DNA from: Solea solea | Lineage: Eukaryota; Chordata; Actinopteri; Pleuronectiformes; Soleidae | Direction of reading: 5' to 3' | Assembly: GCF_958295425.1 (NCBI RefSeq) | Contig: NC_081145.1 | Span: forward strand, 25,600,389 to 25,664,388 | DNA length: 64,000 nucleotides | Part shown: one piece after another, positions 1 to 11,600 of the stretch | Layout: each line of letters opens with the position of its first letter | Numbering within the stretch: position 1 is the first letter of the stretch | Made by a program: the position numbers and the translations under genes | The notes under the pieces: model-generated | What the model was told of the DNA's origin: nothing | The model's input: the letters and a program-made list of their open reading frames with translations, nothing else | The model's database searches: none

Positions 1-246
1 TCTCAGTGTCCATTCATTCTTTAGAGCATTTATGAGGTCAGAGACACTGATGAACGTCTGGCTCACAATCTCTGTTCCAGTTCATCCCAAAGGTGCTTGA
101 TGGTCCCCTAGAAAAGGGACGTCTCCTCAAACAGTTGGAAGCATTGTCCAAAATGTCTCTGTATGATGAAGTGTTAAGATTGTCCTTCATTGGAGATAAG
201 GGGCCTGAACAGGTGTGGCCAAATACTTTTGTCCATAATTATAGAG
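1..246 (+). mobile_element. Degraded teleost DNA-transposon fragment
   Basis: The text (CACAATCTCTGTTCCAG, then GTGGCCAAATACTTTTGTCC) matches a very common teleost non-autonomous DNA transposon that ends in a motif meaning 'not seen unless ATGGACAAAAGTATT'. The centre is deleted. It sits in the zcchc14 intron after exon 6. The small open frame at 93-317 is not a gene. Confidence 0.5.
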
Positions 247-419
247 TCGTTTTTCTAATCTGTCACATATCTTTTCTTCTAGGTAGAATTGGTTTGTCAC
301 TCAGTATATGTATATAACTCAATAAGAAGCCACATCCTCCTGATCTGCTGTAAAAACCCACTGTGAGGTAGAACCAACGCTAATATTTAGACTAAATAAA
401 TGAGGGTAAAGGTTCTGAC

Positions 420-487
420 CTGGGGTCCAGCTCGATGGACTGAGGAAGAAACTTCTCCAACACTTCGTCAGGAAACGTTTGTGACAG
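420..487 (-). CDS. zcchc14: zcchc14 coding exon 6 (PX-like domain, last in window)
   Basis: 68 nt, acceptor TTCTCAAG|CTG, donor CCCCAG|GTCAGA, ending in phase 2. It reads LSQTFPDEVLEKFLPQSIEL, then DP and a split Arg codon, matching human LCQLYPEENLEKLIPCL. The next exon is not found in the remaining 419 bases, so it lies outside the window. Confidence 0.85.
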
Positions 488-2473
488 CTTGAGAAGAAAG
501 AAAAGTTTCGTGACTAAATGACACACGTATGATACCAGGATTTATATCAACCATAAAACTGCACCAATCAAACTACAGCTCTTATAGTACAAGTACATCA
601 AATATCGGATAACATGCTGTAATTACATATAGTATTATATATTTTACTACTATTCAATCCTGTTAGTATTGTTTCCCCATTAACCAGGAGTCTGAAGTGA
701 AGTGTGACGTCACAGGCCTGACCTGCGACAGCAGCTCCGTCACCTCCGCATGAGTCCGGACGACGGAGAGCACAAATCCATCTGACCAGCTCACCTGAGG
801 GAGGAACACAGGAGGCGATGAAGTGGAAAATGATACTCAGAGAAAATGCATATGTACGACGTCCTCACTCCTCACCTCAAACACATATTCACTGGTGTCT
901 TCAGTGTTGTGTGTCACTCCTCTCAGCACCACCCTGTCAATCACTGCACAGAGACCAGCACAGAGGATGAATCGCAGGAGGACAAACTATGTCCCAATCT
1001 GGACACGTCATATTCTACAGACTGAAGAGAACATCTTTGCTTCTCACATATCTGCACAAATATCACACAGTAATTATTTTAAATATGTTGTTCAAATGAA
1101 AGTGAGAATAATTATGTAAAAATAACCTTTCTTTCTCATATTTGGAATCATATCACAATCGCAATTTCACGTCACTCTCTACCTTGAATAACACACTACT
1201 GTGTGTGTGTGTGTGTGTTACTTTGTCTGCTTCAGGTGTGGAGACTGTAGACAGAATGGGAATTAAAATGGTGGGAACACTAAACTAGGCGTGTCTGTAG
1301 TGTCTCTGTGTGTGTGTGTAGATAAAAGTCCTCCAGGTGCCAGTGCAGACATATTAGACTCTTTAGTTGAACCCACACGTGGCGTGCAGAGACAAGCAGC
1401 AGGGCAGGGAGGGGACGGAGGAGGAGACGAATGAGGAGGGAGGAGTTACAGTCGCTGCACAAAACCATATCCCTAACCTTAACCACAATTCAAATCTTAG
1501 ACTTAAACTTTTTAGGGTTCTATCTCATTAGGACCAGGTTTTGGCCTCCATGAGGACTACTGGTCCTGACGAGGTCAGTCCTAAAGAGGTCACAAATACA
1601 AGTATTCATACACACATACACTTCACCACCTTGCTGTGTGCCCACTGGGCAGCAGCTGTGGTCGTCTGAAAATGCCGTCAGTCATTCACACTAATCTAGG
1701 CTGACACACACACACACACACACACACAAGTGTGTCTATTGTTTGTATTTATATCTTTGTGAGGTCCCAAAAAAAACGTTAAAAAAACCCTTTTTTCTGG
1801 GCGCCACATCTTTAAAGGGCTTTTCCAGGTTAACCCTTAGTTCTAACGCAGCACAGATCAGTGCCACAGTGTAAATTGCAGTGGGAATATTACACAACTC
1901 CTTATATGGACATCCTGGGGATGTGTTTTATAGGTCACATCTTCAGGTTTTACAAAATGCATTTCACGAGGATAAGGAGCAGCAATAATTGTGCAAAAGT
2001 CACAAAATAGACCATTTTTCCTTTATTTTTGTTCTTAAAAATGAGTCAAGTGAACTTTGAACTAAAAAAAATGTTTGTACCTTTTGCTCAGGTGTGTTTA
2101 TATAGTTGATGAAAATGAAAAAAATATATTTTTTCATCAGATTATCTATAGATAAAGGATATAAGACATAGTAATGGGAAAAAAAGGAGCCTTAATGTTC
2201 TGTGTTCCAAGGCTCAAGGTAGGGAATGCATGATGTCAATGACGTGTCCTCACTAAGTGTGTGTGTGCATTTTGACGTGCATATATGTTTCACGTTGACG
2301 ACAGCTCTGCAGTGTGTGACCATGAGCATTGTGTTACAGACAATAACAGAGTGACCTGGAGAGACACACTGGGACAGAGGCTTGTCACTGGACGAATGAT
2401 GACAAACTGAATATTGGCCATTTTTACTAATTAAATTAAATGGGACACCTCTTCTCAGTAGTTTCCAATCTTT

Positions 2474-2505
<32 letters not shown>

Positions 2506-3420
2506 AGCTCTTACCCACGTACACATTAGCACGTGACACTGAGTGTAGAGTTACATTAAGTGTTAAAACAGGGTTAAGTCACTGTGTGTGACTGCATTTG
2601 TATATAAATACTAAACTAGCTCATACTGTTATTTAAGTGAGAAAAGTGACAGTTTCATCCTGACAGGATTAACAACCTTTTAATATAATCTTTTAGGCAC
2701 CAAGTGCAGATAATCCCTGCCTCTTAGCTAGCTGACATTTAGCATATCTGGTTCACCAGCTAGCTAGCTACTGTAATACTTTTTTTGATTTAATATTCAC
2801 ACTACTACTAGTAAAAGTATACATTTACTGACTAAATTTAAGTTCCAAAACTTCAATTTTACAATTACAGAAAATTGCCATACATTTTAACTGTGTATGT
2901 TTGAGTTAAACACATTTAATTGCGTTGGAAGTGGGATATTTGAACATTGTGATGCTTAGAAAGTTGAATATTTCTCCACAACAGGAGTAAAGAGAAGTTA
3001 TGGACCCACAATGCAGTTCTGTTGCTGCTTCATGCAAAAAGTATGTGTAAATTGGCCATTAGAGACCAACATGTACTTCATTATTCCATGTAATAAATAA
3101 ATCAATAAATAAATAAATAAAATGATTGGTTTTGTTCTTTTTTGTTCATTTTTAAAATGTAATTTTTAATTGACAATTTCATTTATTGACAGCTAAGAGG
3201 ATTTCGATGAATACGAATAAAAAAAAAAAAAACCTGCTTTAATTTATTTACTTTATCTCGTGACCATTGATATCTTTGACCTCAAATACTGAGGCACATC
3301 CTTAAGTTTTATTACAGTGATTTAAAACACTCTGTGGTGACGGCTGCTCCTGAAACCATCCCTGTGTGACATACTACACTGCCACTCACACACACACACA
3401 CATACACACACACACACACA

Positions 3421-3478
<58 letters not shown>

Positions 3479-6400
3479 AGCCTTAGGGCAGCATTCTTCA
3501 AGCTTAGTTGTAGCATTCAGATGTGCCAGCATGTCACATCTTGCTTAACTGAGCTTAGCGGGTGTATAGACACACACGCACACACACACACGCACACATG
3601 CACACACGCACGCACGCACGCACACACACAAATGCCAGTGAACATAGATGGAAGGTGGAAGGTGAAACCGTACATACAGTAAGAAAGTACGGCTACATCT
3701 GAACTACGTTTTCAAACAAAGTGTTAGAAAACTCATTTGCATCCATACTAAACAAACCTAAAATCATATACATATATATCATGTGATCATTCAGGTACAC
3801 AGAACAGGCGTCTGCAGTCGTTTGCTTACTTCCAGACTAACGACAAACAACACAGGTGAAAACAGGAGCAGGTACTTCTTTAAGACCAATGGTGGGATTA
3901 AACTGAATCGGAAAGCAAGTGGAGTTGTGGCTGATAAGTGGACAGATCAGACCTTTGTCAGTTTTTATCCGTTCTTCTCTATTGTTGTAGCTTCTTAAAG
4001 CAGAACTATGCAGAATTTTTACCCAGATTTAAGAGCTTCAGACTCATTGTGATGGTTAAATGTCTTGATGTGTGGAGACTGGGGACTGTCTCCACCGCCC
4101 CCTACTGTCTGCCAATGGAAAAACTAGCCTTGAATCAGAATCCTCAGAATCAGGAGGTCTTTTAGGCGACGGTAGCTCGATCTTCTTTCAACTTGAAGGT
4201 GGTGGGTTAGATACCCGGCTCTGCTAGTCTACCAGCCGATGGGACCTTAGGCAAGACACTTAATTAATGGGTATGGAAGGTGTTTGATAGAAAAATGTGC
4301 TGCACATAGATGCACTGTGTGCCGCTATAAGATCAAGGCAGCTTTTATTTTATTTTATTTTATTTTATTTTATTCTATTTTATTTTATTAAAGAAGCAGA
4401 GAAATCTGTTGTTAGAGAAAGTGATTCTCGACATTTTTTCAAATGGTGAGAATTGGAAAACACAGAATCATGCAAAACACATGCTGGAGGGGAGGAGAGG
4501 GGAAGGGAGGGCGGAGCGTCAGCCGTGAGTTTTTACAACAGTGAGGATAAAGAGGCAGACGATGGATGGATGTTCACGGTGGTGTCATAAAAATATGTAC
4601 TCCCAAACTGTAGGGGGAGCTCTGTAGAGAAAAAAAGGCAAAGTTCTGCTTGTGGACGACAGGTGTAAACAAAAACCAGGGAGTTCGGATGAAACCCCCG
4701 ACAAACAGACACCTCTGTGGAGGCTTAAGAATATTTGCCTCACAGAAGTCCATATAAGTATTATTAGTGGAGCAGGATCTTTGTGTTATTCTAGGTACAA
4801 AGTTATATCTTAGAAATCTACCGGTTATTTAAAAACTCCAGTCTCTCACCTTTACTTGCTTTCCCTTGGTGAGACTTTGCTGGTGCTGGTGTGTCCAGGC
4901 CTTTTACAGCGGGTACAGAGAGCGGCAGATGAGGAGGAGGCAGTGGTGGAGGAGGTGGAGGAGGAGGAGGAGGTGGAGTGAGGTCCTGGAGAGGAGGGGT
5001 GAGGTCTCTGCTGTCTCCTCCTCGTCCCACGGTGACCCCTGACCCCAGTCCCGACACTGCACCGAAGTCTCTGCTGTGGCTCTGGAGTTCAAAGGCGAGA
5101 GAGAGACGAGGAGAAGCAGGTTAGCGGTGAAGGGCAAAGGTCAGAGACGACCACATGCAGCACTAGATAAACACTCTGTATGTGCAGAGGTATTTCCTCC
5201 CCATGTTCAGGGGAAAAACCCAACATATGCAAACGTGTACTGAGGTTATAACAGTTTTATAGTCGTATTTGTTATAAAAACACAGCAAAAGATGCCATTT
5301 TAAATATGTATGAGGACGATGATGAACATCATCATACTGCTGAGGTTGGATGCAGTTAATGTGAAAGGTAAAAATCAAATAGCCAACAGACTAAAGACAC
5401 ACATGACCATCACATTGTTTGTGAGGCTCAATCTCAACAGTAAACCCAATATTTGACTCACTTAGCATCTAATCTGGTCAAGAGGGGGCCGGTCTGGAGA
5501 AAATAAAAGTGGCAAAACACAATATTCCATCACGATGTCACGTTAAAGACATCATCATGATGATATTTCACAGAATTTCAAAGTAAAAGTGGTTGTTTTT
5601 GATATGGATCGATGTGCACTTTAGTGTAATGACACGATCATATAAAAACATGGACAACTGTAATTAAAACACCAAGCTTATATATAAATATGTGTGTAAT
5701 AATGTCATTTATTATTAAATTAATTATAACAAATACTGCGAGCAAAAATATTTAGTATTAAATTGTGTTTAAAGACGTGATATTAAATGGTGATATTAAA
5801 CCGCTGACTTAGATGAACAAACTCAACCCAATAACAAAATGTTGTGTTTAACTCGCGTCGCCTTATGTCCACCATTGTAAACAAAAATGATTATGAATGA
5901 AAAATACAACCTTTCAAAATTGCAGGCAGAGAAAAAAGGATTATGTATGAAATAAACGTACAAAAACGAAAACTAAGCACATTTTCGCTCCAATTTTAGT
6001 TAGTTTTGGTTAGTTTTATAAACACATATTTCAGTATGTTTCCGGGGGTTTTAAACAGTTTTCCCAATTCTACTTTTCCTTAATCCATTAACTGTAACAA
6101 CCCTGACGCGTACAAGCATACACACAAGCGCACACTCTCAGTGTCGCACAGCGTGAGGTCGCAGCTCTGAAAACAATTAACCGTTGCCACTGCCACATCC
6201 GCAGCTCTGACAGCTCTGTGAATCCAACACTGTTAAACTGTCTGTGCAAAAAGAAAACAGCACTCAGGAGTCGCAAATCATGACGAGGCAACAAGGAAAG
6301 TGTTGAAATGTAATAATGAAAAAGACTGAAAGAACCTCCCTGAACTCTTAAGACTATAAAAGCCCACGTCTGTGCTGCTGACGGCAGGGCCTCGTGCCTC

Positions 6401-7916
6401 CTCCAAACAAATCCAACTCTGCTGTTAATGGTGACATTGTTTTTCTTTTATAGATTTATATAAAACACTCTCATAACAGGGTGATTATGCAGGTCTGTGC
6501 ACGTCCTACAGATGTGTGTTCAAGCCGCTGGACACACACACACACACACACAAGAGAAAAAAACAACTATTTTCCCTCTGCAGTGACTCGACGTCCAGCT
6601 GCTTTGTGTTAAAATACGCTGACGTCGAGCCCCGAAGGAAGCGACGCGGCTGCAGTGAAGAGTGAGAATGTGTGTTATCACGCTAAATCACAGCACGTGA
6701 AAGCACAGGACACATTAAAGTGATAATCGCGTTGTTTATCTAGTTTGAATGATTCAAAAAAGTCGCCAACACTGTTAAAAATGTAGGTTTCAAATCACGT
6801 AACAGTCTCTGCTCACAGACGCTGGGGGCGTGTCCACTGGAGGAGCTCACACACTTAGTGAGGACACATCATAAACATCATTCATTTCCTGGTCCCTTAC
6901 CCTAACCTTAAAACTAACCACTGTTGTAAAGTCAAAATACTTTGTTGCTGTACTTAAGTAGAAAAATCTGTACTTTACTTTGTCATTTATATTTCGAGCA
7001 ACTTGTACTTTTACTCCACTACATTTCCTCTAACTCTCTTTGTTACTCGCTACTACCAAATAAAATCAGAAGAAGAAGAAGAGTTAGTATTATGGTCTGT
7101 ATTTACATAGAGCAGTTTTCACCCATTCACACACAGCAACATGGGTGCAAGTGTCTTTGCTCAAGGACACATATAGACAAGCAGAGCCAGAATTTGAACC
7201 CACAGCTTTCCAGTTGAAAGACAACTCGCCCGACCACTGAGCCGCCATGGCTCAATCCTTACACCTCACTTTCTTTAATACTTTTACTTCTTTTCAAACT
7301 TTTTTTCTTTACTACTTTTACTTCAGTACATTTTATATCAGAAAATTACTTTTAAAACCTAAGTACAGTAAATTTCATAAACCTGAAAACTTTTACTGAA
7401 GTAATATTATATTAAAAAAAAGTGACTTCAACTTCTACCCAAGTCATTTTCTACTTGTACATTTGTAAGATACTTTTACTCAAGTTTCCCCTCTTAGTTT
7501 TTATTATATATTATAAGACTGGAACTAACTCATTTTTGGACCTCACAACGATATAAACACATGTATATAAACAAACCTTTTACTAGGGCTGAAACAATTG
7601 CTTGATTAATAAATTATAAATCAAGTTTCTGTGATTTTTCAGCTCCTTAAATGTGAATATTTTCTGGTTTCTTTTGCTCCATTTGACAAAGAAATTATTA
7701 AAAGTGAATCATTTTGGTTTTGTGGTCAAAATCAAGACATGAAGAGAACATCATCATTGTCAGGTTTAGGAAAAACTCATCAAGATTTTTCAACAGTTTC
7801 TGACATTTTATGAAGCAAAATAATCGATACCTCTTAAACCTTAACAATCACAACTATGTGCTTTACCCTATTCTAATTCTAACCCTAAAACCAGGTCTTA
7901 ACCCTGAAGAAGCACC

Positions 7917-7959
<43 letters not shown>

Positions 7960-8068
7960 ACTTGCCTACTTGCTTTAGTGGGGACCAAAACGCTGTAAAC
8001 AAACAGGCATGAAACGTCCTGTTCAACAAACAACTAAGGCATGTTTGTTGGTGAGTCTAATGCACTGC

Positions 8069-8099
<31 letters not shown>

Positions 8100-8219
8100 C
8101 TACTCGCTTTAGTGGGGACCAAAACGCTGTAAACAAACAGGAATGAAACTTCCTGTTCAACAAACAACTAAGGCATGTTTGTTTATGAGTCTGTGTCCTC
8201 TCCACCTAATGCACTGCCC

Positions 8220-8259
<40 letters not shown>

Positions 8260-8633
8260 GTTTGTACAGAATATAAACATAAACAATCCGGTATCAAACC
8301 GGAAAAAGCAACATTTAAGTTCACATTTAACACGAAAACATTGATGAGTGACTAACATGACGATTAAAATAAGATTGTAAAAACATCCCTGAAGCGTTTT
8401 CTTGCCGCTTCCTTGTGTAAATATGGCTGCAGTGTCGGCAGCCTTCAGTTATTGTATTATATTATATCTGCAGGAGGGGAACAGGAGGTCTGGCTCAAAG
8501 CTGTGGAGAGTGTATGTTTCTCCTTTTAAGTTTACAATGAAAACCCTGTCATTCCCCCTTCCAGAGTGCAGGGAGACGGAAGGAGAGCCAGTGAGAGTGC
8601 GAGCATTTAAACACTTCCTGGGGATTCACTGGA

Positions 8634-8672
<39 letters not shown>

Positions 8673-11600
8673 ACACACTCACACACCACAGAGAGTTGAT
8701 TTCAGCATGGAGAAATGTGCTGACCTGCACTAAGCAGGAGCCAAGGGCAACAAAACACTAAATACAAACGCTCCTCTCTGAGCTGGGTACTTTCCCTTCA
8801 CTGCACATGTTTAAACAGTGCCTGCCTGCTCCTGTGTGTGTGTGTGTGTGTGTAGGAGACAGGAACAAAATAAAAAGTGTTTTTGCTTCTTTATTTGCCC
8901 GTCTCTGTTTGTCTGTTCCAGTTTTCCATCTGTCCCGAGTCATTCATGAGCAGGAGGATCCCAGATGTTACTGTAACAGCGGCTTCATGAAGCGTTCACT
9001 GCCCCTGCATCACTGGGAATTCCCCTGCACCCCCGCCTCGTGTCAGCCACAACCTTTTATCATTTATTACAACACAATCCAGTCGGATGTAAACAGCCGC
9101 ACGCTTTTATCATTGTTTATAATGTCCCTGTGTTTTACAGGATTGCTTCACATGTCAGACAGGAAACTGCGTCTCTGCACTGACTCTTTACGTAATATCA
9201 GAACGCAGAAATTAATGTCGCAAGCGAAATAACTTCAAACGTGTCCAGGTTTTTGCGTCTACATTTAGTTTTACATCGTTTGCACACATTTATATACATT
9301 TTTTTGTAGATATTCAAAGTCGACTAAAGCAATTTTTTCAGTAGAAGCGACAACTTCTTTTTCACATTAACTTGTAACGAGAGACAAATGAATGCATCAA
9401 ACTCTAAATATTGTGCAGTTAAAGGTCCAGTGTGTAACATTTAGACGGGTTAATTGAATAGAATAGAATAGAATAATTATAGATATTCTATAATAGATTA
9501 ATTATAGATATTCTATAATAGAATAATTATAGATATTCTATAATAGAATAATTGGCAGACATTGAAAATAACTACCCACAAATGTCTTTGTAAATTTAAA
9601 ATTTAAAGTATGTGCTTGCAACAGTAGTTCCCTGACGTGTTTTGGGAAACAGCGGCGAGTCCTACATTTGTTGCACTTTTACAGTCTCACCATTAGATGT
9701 CACTAAAAACACTACATCAGTGGTGAACAACTGGTGGCCCGTGGGCCAAAAGTGGCCCGCCAGTGTCAGTGTCTGGCCCCGGGCAGCAGATGATTTAACA
9801 AATCTGATCTTAAATGATTTGCTGAAAAAACGATGAACTTATTCAAGTAGATTCTGTTGCTAGAGTCGACAGTTAAACCTAAACTAAAAGTTTGGTTTGA
9901 AAATTAAACTTAAAATTAAAAACACTGCTGTTGCCATGGAGACAGCCAGGTTTAGGTCTTGGCTCAAAGAAGAAAAAGCAGTGATTCTTAAATGTGTGAA
10001 GAGTCTCACACACATTTGTCTTCATAAGCTGCTGATCCACGTTTTTAAGAAACCATGTTTTGGCCCAAATATTCAATTGCTTACCAAAAAGAAAACATTG
10101 ACCTACTCACTAGACCTACAGATGAACATGAGCACAAAGACAGACAGACTGAGGCCACGCAGCTCTTTACCCTGTGCCAGCAGGTGCAGTGTGTGTGGCA
10201 GAGTTGGCAGGCGCACACGGGCAGGTCGGCAGCAGCGCTGGTGTCGGGCGCGGAGAGGGCAGCGGGGGCAGCGGGGGCAGCGGAGGTCAGTGGCATGGAC
10301 GCGGTCTGGTGATAGCGCTGCTGCTGTGGCCGAGTGTAACACGCGGTAGCTCGTTCCCCGCCCGGCTCCACTGCCGGAGCCGCTCCACTGCTCACCTGCA
10401 ACAACCAACAGGTGTGATGAGTCGACAGTCGACCACATGATCCACCTCGCCATTTCAATCTCAAACCTTACAGTTCTTCACTTTTCTTCCTGTCATTGCT
10501 GTGATCATTCCGTCCGACCCTAGTGTGTAAATGTTTTTATGACGTGTCGTTGTTACTGGTCAGTGCTAACTCTTCTGCCTGCACCACGTACCAGCCAGAA
10601 ACTCAGTGAAAACACATTTCTATTACATTAACCTGCACCTGCTTAAAGGAGAACCTTGAAGGTTTGGCTGCTTGTTCTCTACAGAGCTCCCCCTACAGTC
10701 CGGAGAACATATTTTTATATTTCCATCCATCCATCGTCAACCACTTTATCCTCGCTGTCCTGACCATGTGCATTTGTTTTCTACAGAATTTCCGAACACA
10801 AGCCGTGGAGACACATCCATGCCATTTTGCGCACTTCTCTGTTTTTCAAATCTTACTAATTGGAAAGAAGTTTACTCGTGTGTGGCCCCTCACTCACTTC
10901 AACAGTCATTTCCTCTTCCTCACTTCCTACAACAACCGTTTTCTCTGCTTGTTTTTCGCCGCCTCTGCCATGATGAATGTCTAAAATAACACTTTCACGG
11001 TCTTGATCTGGCTAGTGCCGTGAAGCAATTCGCGTTGCTCACAACAAGACTTTGCAGGACTCTGGGTCGCCGGCCCCTGATCTTGTAAGGCTGGTTTTAC
11101 GCTAACAGACAGTAGGGGGCAGTGTAGACAGCCACCAATCTCCCCGCAACAAGACGTTTAAACATCACAAAGACTCTGAAGCTGTTAAATGAGGGTTAAA
11201 ACCCTGAGTTTGTCACTAATGCGTCTGGAAGTTGAAGTTTGCGTCGCTCTGTAAACCACTCAATCCTCACTTCTGTCTCCATCACTGTGTGAATCAGCTC
11301 CGATGTCCCGGTGAGACAAAAACATGTGACTTTCTCTGTGGACTTTGGTGTGGGAGAGTGAGCAGTTTTACAAAACCTGTTTCCAGTGTGAAAAGCCTGT
11401 CCATCCCACAGTGTCACTACACTCTTTCATCTCATAAGGTTTATTATTTATATTTAATAAACTGATTCTTATCCGTATCATCACTCTTGGTCCATAATTT
11501 ACATCCCCAGAAAATATCATCCAAAACCTGCATTTACTGATTCATTTATGTTGCTCAAACAAAACAAATACACATTGGATTACACTGGATTATACAAAAT

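Larger units (their letters stand above)
4003..4650 (+). mobile_element. MITE interrupted by a SINE and a TTTTA tract
   Basis: The left part (AAAGCAGAACTATGCAG ... GGGGACTGTCTCCACCGCCC) and right part (GGTGGTGTCATAAAAATATG, CTGTAGGGGGAGCTCTGTAG) match the two ends of the element at 54400-54850, which is contiguous there. The SINE (4165-4340) and (TTTTA)n lie between them, so they inserted into an existing copy. A third copy, inverted, spans about 10640-11160. Confidence 0.6.
944..4849. other. zcchc14 intron 3: repeat-filled, no gene seen
   Basis: Holds a piggyBac-like MITE (1830-2217), (TTG)n at 2474-2515, long CA tracts (3387-3475, 3571-3630) and a MITE split by a SINE (4003-4650). The rest is AT-rich unique sequence without recognised coding or RNA genes. 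Confidence 0.7.
5082..10170. other. zcchc14 intron 2: repeats and unique AT-rich sequence
   Basis: Contains a SINE (7105-7252), a truncated hAT element (7583-7832), a 134-bp tandem duplication (7961-8222), five CA/GT tracts between 7.9 and 8.9 kb, and a 25-bp x3 repeat (9475-9549) inside a MITE (about 9421-9711). An RFX-like motif sits at 9930. No coding exon was recognised. Confidence 0.65.

Noticed and set aside
10664..10989. Two overlapping plus-strand ORFs of about 105 aa
   Set aside because: They lie wholly within a MITE copy.
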